42,944 nucleotides of DNA. Origin: Anaerolineae bacterium (GTDB lineage Bacteria; Chloroflexota; Anaerolineae; Anaerolineales; Villigracilaceae). The notes below the pieces were generated by a model. It ran no database searches, was not told the DNA's origin, and was given only the letters and a program-made list of their open reading frames with translations. Below, in pieces: positions 16,812-23,843 of this stretch. Made by a program: the position numbers and the translations under genes. Numbering within the stretch: the stretch's first letter is position 1; the number at the start of each line of letters is the position of its first letter. The DNA lies in NCBI GenBank assembly GCA_022013685.1, contig JAKLPV010000208.1, positions 1 through 42,944 of the forward strand, read 5' to 3'.

Positions 16812-16851
16812 CAAATGTCAGATGATTTAGGCCTGGAATTTTTGGTATAGT
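16809..16851 (+). promoter_or_regulatory. promoter module copy 2 (upstream of the TPR gene)
   Basis: TGACAAATGTCA (perfect 5+2+5 palindrome, 16809-16820) continues GATGATTT, and TATAGT begins 25 bases after the palindrome at 16846. An ATG lies seven bases after TATAGT. Spacing is identical to copy 3 at 26715. Confidence 0.65.
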
Positions 16852-16858
16852 AGTGGGG

Positions 16859-17032
16859 ATGGTTTTTGAAAGAGATAAGCCACGATACAGCCATTTGGCT
16901 GTCCAAACCAACAAGCTGGGGTTTTATACAGGCGTCTGTTTAAAACAAGTTAGCTTGCTTCCTCATGAAAATTTAATTGGATATACCATATGTTTTTTCG
17001 CCAACTTTTTGACAATACGGAAAAGCCGATAA
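16859..17032 (+). CDS. possible leaderless 57-aa ORF overlapping the TPR start
   Basis: The ATG lies seven bases after the -10 of promoter copy 2, so it could be translated from a leaderless mRNA. The peptide begins MVFERDKPRYSHLAVQTNK and overlaps the TPR gene's first 43 bases in another frame. No family is recognised. It may instead be an untranslated leader or an upstream ORF that couples to the TPR gene. Confidence 0.25.
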   Translation: MVFERDKPRYSHLAVQTNKLGFYTGVCLKQVSLLPHENLIGYTICFFANFLTIRKSR

Positions 17033-18171
17033 AACTGGATGGCAGTTTGCTCCCAGAATTAATCAGAGCTATCGAAGCAAATCCAAATGATTTTTCCAAC
17101 TTTTGGAAACGAGCATTTGTATATGATCATTTGCGGAAATACCCGCAGGCCATTTCAGATTATTCGAGAGTAATTGCTTTAGCACCAAGTTTTACTGGTG
17201 CATATATCAACCGTGCTGCTGGTTATGCTGATTTGGGAGATTACAATCGAGCGATTGCGGACTTGAATAAAGCCATAAAATTGGATTCCAATATCGCACT
17301 GGCTTTTCACAATCGTTCGTACTGTCATTTTTGTTTAGGAAATGTTGATGCAGCTTATCAAGATATTAGCCAAGCAATTTCTCTCAATCCTCATTTTCCG
17401 TTTTCTTATGTAGGCAGGGCCAGAATAATTTTAGAAGCTCGTGCAGGATCACCACAGCAAGCAGCAAGAGACGCTAGTAAAGCCATAGAACTTGATCCAA
17501 ATAGTTTGGAAGCATATTTAGTACGTGGAGAAATATTTGTAGCTGTCAGCCAGCCACAATATGCTATACAAGATTTTACAAGAGCGATTTCTATAAGCTC
17601 AAGCGATTATAGACCATACTATTTTCGAGGACAAACTTTTTTCTCTCTTGGTGACATTCAACATGCTCTTGAAGACCTTGAAAGAGCCATTGAAATAGAG
17701 CCGAATGCACCAGCATCTTATTATGTTAGATCGGGATTACACCTACGAATAGGTAACTATCGCTGCTCATTAGAAGATGCGGAAACCTATGTTCGCCTCG
17801 CCCCGGAAGACCCACAAGCATACTATCAGCGAGGTTTGGTTTATAGTGCAAGTAGTAACTATCGTGATTCGTTGCAAGATTTTGACAAATACATATCTCT
17901 TGTATCAAATGATTTGGATGGCTATTACTATCGTTCGAGTGCTTATTTCAAATTGGATAAACCTGTCGAAGCATTAGCAGATATAAACAGAGCCATCAAT
18001 CTCAATCCGAAAGATGCTCCTGTTCTATATTTCAGAGGCCAAATCTACGGAAAACTTGGAGAAAAGCAAAAAGCAGTTATGGATATATCACAGGCCATAA
18101 AAATGGGTTTACCTCGAGAGATAGAGGAGGCGGCGAAGAAAGTACTTTCGGACATTCAAAAATCAAAATAG
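16990..18171 (+). CDS. tetratricopeptide repeat protein
   Basis: A 393-residue protein made almost entirely of about ten TPR units of 34 residues. Examples are YPQAISDYSRVIALAPSF, YNRAIADLNKAIKLDSNI, PQYAIQDFTRAISISSSD, IQHALEDLERAIEIEPNA and PVEALADINRAINLNPKD, with the usual G/A/Y/F/A/P positions. There is no signal peptide or membrane helix, so it should be a cytoplasmic scaffold for protein contacts. Base composition is far more A/T-rich than the surrounding genes, as in the gene at 1581-2462, which suggests acquisition. It lies in a decayed accessory patch downstream of the RAYT pseudogene. The ribosome site is weak. The partner is unknown. Confidence 0.85.
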   Translation: MFFRQLFDNTEKPIKLDGSLLPELIRAIEANPNDFSNFWKRAFVYDHLRKYPQAISDYSRVIALAPSFTGAYINRAAGYADLGDYNRAIADLNKAIKLDSNIALAFHNRSYCHFCLGNVDAAYQDISQAISLNPHFPFSYVGRARIILEARAGSPQQAARDASKAIELDPNSLEAYLVRGEIFVAVSQPQYAIQDFTRAISISSSDYRPYYFRGQTFFSLGDIQHALEDLERAIEIEPNAPASYYVRSGLHLRIGNYRCSLEDAETYVRLAPEDPQAYYQRGLVYSASSNYRDSLQDFDKYISLVSNDLDGYYYRSSAYFKLDKPVEALADINRAINLNPKDAPVLYFRGQIYGKLGEKQKAVMDISQAIKMGLPREIEEAAKKVLSDIQKSK

Positions 18172-18366
18172 GTATTGAAAAGATAAAGGCAAGTTAACAA
18201 CCATTTGCAGGCTTACCGGGAGGATTCTGCCGGTTAATGTGGATTTACAGCATCCCGATGCTGGTTCTGATCCCCGAAGGTGATCGGCGTCCCGCACCCT
18301 TTGGCTTTTTCCTGCCGCAATGTCCGCCGCCTTGTATCATCAAATATCATTCTGACTGGAACATTT
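18172..18366. other. intergenic stretch with small hairpins, no gene seen
   Basis: This region between the TPR gene and the methylase remnant contains short inverted pairs such as CCGAAGGTGATCGG. No coding frame of note is visible on either strand. It probably belongs to the same decayed insertion patch. Confidence 0.4.
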
Positions 18367-18459
18367 ATGGCAAACAGTAATCTCACAGACGCCCAACAGG
18401 CAAAAAAAGATGAGTTCTACACGCAGTACCATGATATTGAGAAAGAAATTTCAGCGTAT
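18367..18459 (+). pseudogene. N-terminal remnant of an EcoRI-type adenine-specific DNA methylase
   Basis: The peptide MANSNLTDAQQAKKDEFYTQ then YHDIEKEISAY matches the start of EcoRI-methylase-like proteins, whose first helices read KKDEFYTQ-x-x-DIEKE. Homology stops after about 31 residues, and the downstream DNA belongs to a different gene remnant in another frame. Assignment is from memory of the family's N-terminal signature. The protein is truncated and cannot be active. Confidence 0.6.
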
Positions 18460-18479
18460 AGTATTCTTGACCTAAAAAA

Positions 18480-18584
18480 GGCATCCCGGTGGTGGTCAGC
18501 CGGGCCTCGCTACCACGCGTGAAGACCGGCGACCGGGTGCGGGTCAATGGCGGCCTGGGATTGGTGGAGATCATTGAGAAATAA
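18480..18584 (+). pseudogene. C-terminal remnant of a PEP-utilising (PEP synthase-like) enzyme
   Basis: The frame reads GIPVVVSRASLPRVKTGDRV followed by RVNGGLGLVEIIEK and a stop. This is the end of the phosphohistidine swivelling domain of PEP synthase/PPDK-type proteins (typical GIPAVVG...LKTGDxVxVDGxxGxVxIL). It directly abuts the methylase fragment in a different frame and is followed by a terminator hairpin, so it marks a deletion junction. A related fragment is at 30245. Confidence 0.65.
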
Positions 18585-18585
18585 A

Positions 18586-18622
18586 AGACAGGGCTGATGA
18601 ATGAGTCAGCCCTGCTTTTTTT
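18586..18622. terminator. bidirectional terminator hairpin
   Basis: CAGGGCTGA pairs with TCAGCCCTG across an eight-base loop; a run of seven T follows on the plus side and TCTTTTATTT on the minus side. It can end the plus-strand remnant and the minus-strand MacA-like gene that stops at 18642. Confidence 0.8.
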
Positions 18623-18641
18623 ACTCAAAACCCGTTTCCCT

Positions 18642-19808
18642 TTACTCTGTTTCGATATTGACCGTTGCGGTCATATTCCACATGAAGCGGGCATCGGCCT
18701 GGTCGAGCGTCAGCGTGACTTTGTAGGCCATATCGCCCAGGTATTCCTGGCCGACCGGGTCGAGGGCGGTGACGGTGGCCGGGAATTCGTCGCCGGGGAA
18801 GGCATCCAGTTTGATGCTGGCGGGCTGACCGAGGGCTACGCGGGCGATGTCGATTTCGGCCAGGTCTTTGGTCTCAACCATCCAGGCAGCGGTGTTGCCC
18901 AGGAAGGCGACCGGCAGGCCGGGCAGTGCGGTTTCGCCGGCTATCAGATCGAAACTGAGCACGGTCCCGGCAAACGGGGCGCGCAGTTCGTACAGTTCGA
19001 GGGCGGCTTCGGCGGCGGTCACGTGAGCCGTTGCAGCCGCGAGACGCGCTTCAGCGGCGGACAATTTTTCTGGGTCGAGGTTCTGCCCATCGAGGCGGGT
19101 TTGGTTTTGGCGGGCGACTTCAAGCGCGGCGATGGCATTCAGGAGTGTCACCTGTTCCTCGTCGAGGGGCTGGTCGTTGTCCGCAATCGATTCGAGCAGG
19201 TCGGCGTAGGTTTCGGCCAGGGCCTTTTGCTCGCTGTCGAGGTCATCCTGGGCATTCATGCGCTCGCGGTTGGTCTCGTCTTTGTCCAGCAGGCCGGTCA
19301 GTTTGTCGCGCGCATCGCGATAGTCCTGTTCGGCAGTGACATAATCGTCGAGGGTCAGTTCGAGGTCCGTGGCGTCGTCAATATTGCTCAGGTTCCAGCC
19401 GTTGGATTCGCTCTCGTAGGCTTTTTGGCTGTCGAGCAGGGCTTTTTCGGCCTGCGAGGATGTCAGCAAGGCGTTGCGCTGGAGTTGGTTGAGAGCGACC
19501 TGCGCGTTGACCTGTTCCAGTTTCCCGGCGGCCAGTTCGGCCTGGACGGTTTCGATCCCGATCAGGCGGGCCAGCACCGCCCCGGCTTGCACTTTGTCTC
19601 CGGGGCGGGCGAGCACTTCGGCCACCACTCCGCCCTGGGCAAAGGCCAGCTCGACAGCGGGGGCAGGGAGCAGTTTACCCTCGGCGGTGACGACATTCAG
19701 GTTGGATTCGACAGGCTCGACCACCGGGGCCGCGGTCGGAGTAGCTGTCCCGGTGCAGGCGGTCAGCAGGATGGTGAGTAAAGCAAAGGCAAGCGTGAGT
19801 TTTTTCAT
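18642..19808 (-). CDS. MacA-like periplasmic adaptor lipoprotein (HlyD family)
   Basis: A 388-residue protein. The signal peptide ends in LLTAC, a lipobox, followed by a Thr/Ala/Pro linker. GVVAEVLARPGDKVQAGAVLARL is the first half of the lipoyl/biotinyl-like domain, and LYELRAPFAGTVLSFDLIAGE the second. A long helical hairpin lies between them (residues ~85-255, rich in Ala, Glu and Gln), and an adaptor barrel follows (PASIKLDAFPGDEFPATVTALDPVG). It links an ABC permease to extracytoplasmic space in MacAB-type export. AAGGAG lies seven bases before ATG. The permease and ATPase genes lie just upstream on the same strand. Confidence 0.88.
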   Translation of the reverse strand: MKKLTLAFALLTILLTACTGTATPTAAPVVEPVESNLNVVTAEGKLLPAPAVELAFAQGGVVAEVLARPGDKVQAGAVLARLIGIETVQAELAAGKLEQVNAQVALNQLQRNALLTSSQAEKALLDSQKAYESESNGWNLSNIDDATDLELTLDDYVTAEQDYRDARDKLTGLLDKDETNRERMNAQDDLDSEQKALAETYADLLESIADNDQPLDEEQVTLLNAIAALEVARQNQTRLDGQNLDPEKLSAAEARLAAATAHVTAAEAALELYELRAPFAGTVLSFDLIAGETALPGLPVAFLGNTAAWMVETKDLAEIDIARVALGQPASIKLDAFPGDEFPATVTALDPVGQEYLGDMAYKVTLTLDQADARFMWNMTATVNIETE

Positions 19809-19824
19809 GATTGGCTCCTTGTAG

Positions 19825-19880
19825 GGCGGGATGTTATCCCGCCAGTTTTGTTGTAAAAGGGCTGCGGGATAACATCCCGC
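19825..19880. repeat. two small palindromes between exporter genes
   Basis: GGCGGGATGTTATCCCGCC at 19825-19843 and GCGGGATAACATCCCGC at 19864-19880 are palindromes that are reverse complements of each other. They lie between the permease stop and the adaptor start and could tune relative expression or mRNA stability. Confidence 0.65.
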
Positions 19881-19891
19881 GCCACGGGAAA

Positions 19892-22276
19892 TTATTCATA
19901 TGCCAGCACTTCGGTCACAGTCAAGCGTACCGCATTCAGGGCTGGGAACAGGCTGGCGACAATCGATATGACCAGGACCAGGGCAGCCCAGGCCAGGATT
20001 CCGCCGGGGGAGTAGGAGGCAGACATCGGGTAGTCCATGAAGGCCTCGCCGATGTTGCGGGCCAGTAAAACGCTGAGGGGCAGCGATAAACCAATCGCCA
20101 GGACCCAGCTCAACATCCCAATCAACAGGCCTTCGAGAATGACGATGCGCGAAATGGCCGCGCTGGAGGCGCCATAGGCGCGCATCACACCGATTTCGCG
20201 GGTGCGCTCGATCACGTTCAGGCTCATTGTGCCCATCAGCCCCAGGCCGCCGACCGTGGCGAGCAGAACGGTCATGACCATCAGCAGGGCGACGATGATG
20301 GCGAAGGCGCCGTCGATTTCCTCGCGTTCCTCGGCAATCAGGAAGTTGGAGAGCACTTCGATGTCGGCGGCGTCATAACGCTTTTCAACGGCGCTGGCGA
20401 TGGCGCGCTGCCCGGCCAGGCTGCTTTCATCGAAGGTCAGGATGATGGCGTTGGCGCGGTTGGGTTCGCGCACATGGCGGGCGTAGGCGGCGTAGTCCAT
20501 GATGGTGAAGTAGCCGATGGTGGCGTTGCCCATCATGTTCATCACGCCGATGATGACATAGGTCTGCTCGCGGCCCTCGATTTTGACCTGCATCGGCCCG
20601 CCCAAGCGCAGGGTTGGCTCGTTGGCGAGCAGGCCGGGGCTGACCAGGATGGCGTCAGTGTCGCCCGGTTGGAGAGCACGCCCGGCGATAATCGGCGGGT
20701 TGAGCAGCGGCGTGCCAGCGGGCGGGGCCATCAGGTACAGGTTGTCGCTTTCGCTGCCATCCGGGCGGATGTAGCGCCCGATGGTAAATCCCCAGGCGTC
20801 GGCGTTGCGCACGCCTGGCACGGCTTTGGCCTCGTTCACCAGCCGTTCGGCGGGGATGTGGCCGTCCACAATCAGCCAGGCATCGTAGCGCCAGAAGCCA
20901 AACATCTCATTCAGGGCGGCGTTGAGCGAGCCTTGCAGGTTGACAATCGCCATAAAAACCGCGCCCGCAAAAGTCAGGGTGATGAGCGACAAAATCAGCC
21001 GCCCACGTTTGCGGAAGGGGTTGCGCAGCGCCAGCAGCAGGTCGCGGGTCAGATTGGGGAAGCGGCGCAGGATTCGGTCGAGCAGGCCGGCCCCCGCCCA
21101 AACCTGGTTGATGCCGTATTCACTCAGGACTTTGGCTGGGGAGACCTGCGTCCCGTTGAAGATGGCGGGCGCGGCGGCGACGAGCGGCACCAGCAACCCG
21201 ACCCCCAGTTGGAGCAGCAGCGCTTCGAGCGTGAACTGCACCTGCGGCGGGTCGAAATTAATCAGCTCAGCCACAAAGGCCGCCAGGGCGCGGGCGCCGA
21301 CCAGGCTGAGCGGAATGGCAACGAGACAAGCCAGCAGGCCAAGGAAGAGCACCATCCCGAAATACAGGCCGATGATCTGCCCGGACTTTGCTCCGATGGC
21401 TTTCATGATGCCAATCTGTTTTTCCTGCTGGGCGATCAGGGCCGAGATGACGTTGACAACGAGCAGGGCGCTCAGGAACATCGAGAGCGCCGCCACCAGC
21501 CCGAGCAGAATCAGCACCGTGTCGATGATGAAATTAAGCGGATGTTCGCCGGGCTTGGGCAGGGTTTTCTGGTAGACGGGTAGTCCCTGGCCCTCGACCC
21601 GGTCGGCGGCCTTGTTGGTCACGGCGCGGATTTGGGCGGGGTCACTGGCTTTGACGTAAAGTTCGTTGTAGCCTTCAGATTCGCCCATCCAGCGCAGGGT
21701 ATCCATGCTGACGTAGCCATAAATCCAGCCTTCGATGACCGGCGGGATGCGGTACAAATCGTGGGCGCGCCCGCTGACGGCCAGGTGGAACTGGCGTCCG
21801 TCGGGGGTCTTGACCAGGATTTGGTCGCCGATTTCAGCGCCAATGTAGGGCAGCGAGGCACGTTCAAGCAGCACCTGGCCCTTTTCGGGCGGCCAAACAC
21901 CATCTTGCTGCTTAACGAGGAACAACTGCTGGTCGTTGTAATCGTTCAGGGCGTACAGGGTCAGATCGCGCCAGGTTTCGCCCTTTCCATCGAGCGAAAT
22001 CCGCAGAGCCAGGGAACGGCGGCCTTCGGCAGCCTGCACGCCGCGCAGATTGCGCAGGCCATCGACAAAGTCCTCGTCGAGCAGCGGCTCGGTCTGGATG
22101 ATGGCATCGGCCGGGCGCAGGGCGGCGTATTGGGCGTTGAGCGAGGCGGTCAGGGCCTGCTGTGTGGATGCAATCATCCCAATCGCAAAGACGCCAACGG
22201 CGATGGAGAGAATGACCAGGATGGTGCGCGAGCGGTTGTTCCACAGGTCGCGGGTTACTTTTATCCAACGGGTCAT
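19892..22276 (-). CDS. FtsX/MacB-type ABC transporter permease
   Basis: A 794-residue protein with the duplicated FtsX layout. Helix 1 ([22 protein letters not shown]) is followed by a large extracytoplasmic MacB-like domain (~45-270), then helices ending in [20 protein letters not shown] and further TMs. After about residue 400 the pattern repeats: helix, external domain ~440-660, and a final set including [18 protein letters not shown]. The coupling helix motif E-x-G-x-M-k/r-A-x-G-A appears twice. It exports or extracts lipophilic or peptide substrates with the neighbouring ATPase and adaptor. Its ATG overlaps the ATPase stop (ATGA), and GGAGG precedes it. Confidence 0.92.
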   Translation of the reverse strand: MTRWIKVTRDLWNNRSRTILVILSIAVGVFAIGMIASTQQALTASLNAQYAALRPADAIIQTEPLLDEDFVDGLRNLRGVQAAEGRRSLALRISLDGKGETWRDLTLYALNDYNDQQLFLVKQQDGVWPPEKGQVLLERASLPYIGAEIGDQILVKTPDGRQFHLAVSGRAHDLYRIPPVIEGWIYGYVSMDTLRWMGESEGYNELYVKASDPAQIRAVTNKAADRVEGQGLPVYQKTLPKPGEHPLNFIIDTVLILLGLVAALSMFLSALLVVNVISALIAQQEKQIGIMKAIGAKSGQIIGLYFGMVLFLGLLACLVAIPLSLVGARALAAFVAELINFDPPQVQFTLEALLLQLGVGLLVPLVAAAPAIFNGTQVSPAKVLSEYGINQVWAGAGLLDRILRRFPNLTRDLLLALRNPFRKRGRLILSLITLTFAGAVFMAIVNLQGSLNAALNEMFGFWRYDAWLIVDGHIPAERLVNEAKAVPGVRNADAWGFTIGRYIRPDGSESDNLYLMAPPAGTPLLNPPIIAGRALQPGDTDAILVSPGLLANEPTLRLGGPMQVKIEGREQTYVIIGVMNMMGNATIGYFTIMDYAAYARHVREPNRANAIILTFDESSLAGQRAIASAVEKRYDAADIEVLSNFLIAEEREEIDGAFAIIVALLMVMTVLLATVGGLGLMGTMSLNVIERTREIGVMRAYGASSAAISRIVILEGLLIGMLSWVLAIGLSLPLSVLLARNIGEAFMDYPMSASYSPGGILAWAALVLVISIVASLFPALNAVRLTVTEVLAYE

Positions 22277-22980
22277 TTTTTGCCTCCGTTACCATTCCCA
22301 TTCACATCATCCACAATCGCACCGTCTGCAATGTGTAGCTGGCGTCCGGCGCGGCGGGCCAAGTCGGGATCGTGGGTGACCATCAGGATGGTTTTGCCCA
22401 GGCTGGTCAGGCGCTCGAACAGGGCAAAGACGGCGGATGCAGTTTTTGAGTCGAGGTTGCCGGTCGGTTCGTCGGCGGCCAGGATGGGTGGGTCGGTGGC
22501 TAGGGCACGGGCAATTGCCACGCGCTGCTGCTGTCCCCCGGACAGTTTGGCCGGGAGCTTGTTGGCGTGCCCGTCAATTTCCATCAGCGCCAACAGTTCC
22601 AGGGCGCGGGCGCGGCGCTCGCCAAAGGCCGGGGTGGCGCAAAAATCCATTGGCAGCATAACATTTTCCAGCGCGGTCAGGGTTGGCAAAAGCTGGAAAA
22701 ACTGGAAAACCACGCCGATGGTGCGTCCGCGCCAGGCGGCGAGCTGGTTCTCGCCCAGTTTTTCCACGGCTGCGCCGCCGACCAGGATTTCTCCGCTGCT
22801 GGGGCGGTCGAGGCCGGTGATCATGTTGATCAGCGTCGTCTTGCCGCTGCCCGACTTGCCGACAATGGCGACAAATTCCCCAGCTTCGACGTGCAGGTCG
22901 ATGCTTTTGAGGGCCAGGAAGGGGCCGGCATCGGTTTGGAAGGATTTGGTAACAACGTTCAGGTCAATCAGGTGGGTCAT
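22273..22980 (-). CDS. ABC transporter ATP-binding protein (MacB/LolD type)
   Basis: A 235-residue ATPase. Walker A is GKSGSGKT at 41-48, the signature is LSGGQQQR at 146-153, and Walker B is [13 protein letters not shown] at 166-178 with the switch His in VTHDPDLA. The Q-loop is [13 protein letters not shown]. The EPTGNLDS tail and short length identify the LolD/MacB/FtsE group that partners FtsX-like permeases. GGAG lies five bases before ATG. It is the first of three genes (ATPase, permease, adaptor) in one operon. Confidence 0.95.
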   Translation of the reverse strand: MTHLIDLNVVTKSFQTDAGPFLALKSIDLHVEAGEFVAIVGKSGSGKTTLINMITGLDRPSSGEILVGGAAVEKLGENQLAAWRGRTIGVVFQFFQLLPTLTALENVMLPMDFCATPAFGERRARALELLALMEIDGHANKLPAKLSGGQQQRVAIARALATDPPILAADEPTGNLDSKTASAVFALFERLTSLGKTILMVTHDPDLARRAGRQLHIADGAIVDDVNGNGNGGKK

Positions 22981-23091
22981 GAGGCTCCTTTTGGGGAAAG
23001 CAAACTCCCCGGCTGTATCTTTTCTCTAAAGATACTCTCCGGGGAGAAGTTTGTCGGCGCTCGAAAGGAGTAGAAAAGGAGTATTTTTTGG

Positions 23092-23817
23092 CTATTTCTC
23101 CGCCTGATCCAAATCTTTCTTGATGTCGCGCTGAAAGTCCCATCCAAGATAATCCAGGCTGCGAGGCAGGGAAAGCTCCAGTGTGTATAAGAACTGAATT
23201 TCGGCGCGAACCTGTCTGGTGTGACATTCCAGCAAATGGCCGCCTTTTTGGCGGTCATCTGATAAGAAGTGCAGGTGTATGCCGGGCACACTCAAGGATG
23301 ACATGAAGGCCGGGGTGAAAAATCCGACCAGGGTGCCGGCGATGTCGTGGAAATAAAACTCCGGCTGATCTTTGGTCACTTCCACCAGCGGACGGTAACT
23401 TTCCTGTTTGGGCACGGAGCGCGTTTTGACCTGCTTGAACTCACCCTCGATCCGAAAGGCGTAGAACAGGTTTGGGGATGGCATGAGACTGGCCAGCCAA
23501 TCCAAAAACTGGGGGTAGGCCATATCGACCAGGGAGTTTTCGTAACTCATGCGCTCGAAAAAGGTGACACAGGCGAAGGGCGTTTTGGTTTCCGGGTCAA
23601 CCAGGTTAACGCTTCCATCACCCCCGACACGATAAACCTGCCCATCGAGCATAACCATCTCACCGTCCAGATCGTTGAAGGTCCCCAGACCAAAATCTCC
23701 GTGCTTCCGGATTTCAGACAAGGGAATGTTTTGCTCGTAAATACCTTCCACGAGGGCATTTACCGGGCTGCTCAGATAGATGCGGCTTTTGCCGGGGTCG
23801 AACGGAATAATGGCCAT
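23092..23817 (-). CDS. budA: alpha-acetolactate decarboxylase
   Basis: A 241-residue protein, the usual length for this enzyme. HGDFGLGTFNDLDGEMVMLDG (residues ~39-59) is the family core, and GIHLHFLSDDRQKGGHLLEC carries the Zn ligands His181, His183 and His194. A conserved Glu and Arg follow the pattern of BudA/AlsD (FRIEGEF and KTRSVPKQ). It converts acetolactate to acetoin in the cytoplasm. No acetolactate synthase or butanediol dehydrogenase is adjacent. It lies downstream of the LAL regulator on the same strand with a 26-base gap, so it may be cotranscribed with it or respond to it. Confidence 0.9.
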   Translation of the reverse strand: MAIIPFDPGKSRIYLSSPVNALVEGIYEQNIPLSEIRKHGDFGLGTFNDLDGEMVMLDGQVYRVGGDGSVNLVDPETKTPFACVTFFERMSYENSLVDMAYPQFLDWLASLMPSPNLFYAFRIEGEFKQVKTRSVPKQESYRPLVEVTKDQPEFYFHDIAGTLVGFFTPAFMSSLSVPGIHLHFLSDDRQKGGHLLECHTRQVRAEIQFLYTLELSLPRSLDYLGWDFQRDIKKDLDQAEK

Positions 23818-23843
23818 TTTTTACCTTGTGTTTGCTGTGAATT

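Noticed and set aside
18597..19781. A 394-codon plus-strand frame opposite the MacA-like gene
   Set aside because: The minus strand encodes a lipoprotein with lipoyl halves and a ribosome site; the plus frame is Gly/Gln-rich with no motif.
20474..21583. A 369-codon plus-strand frame opposite the FtsX-type permease
   Set aside because: It is rich in Gln/Arg/Asp typical of antisense frames, and the sense strand carries the FtsX motifs.
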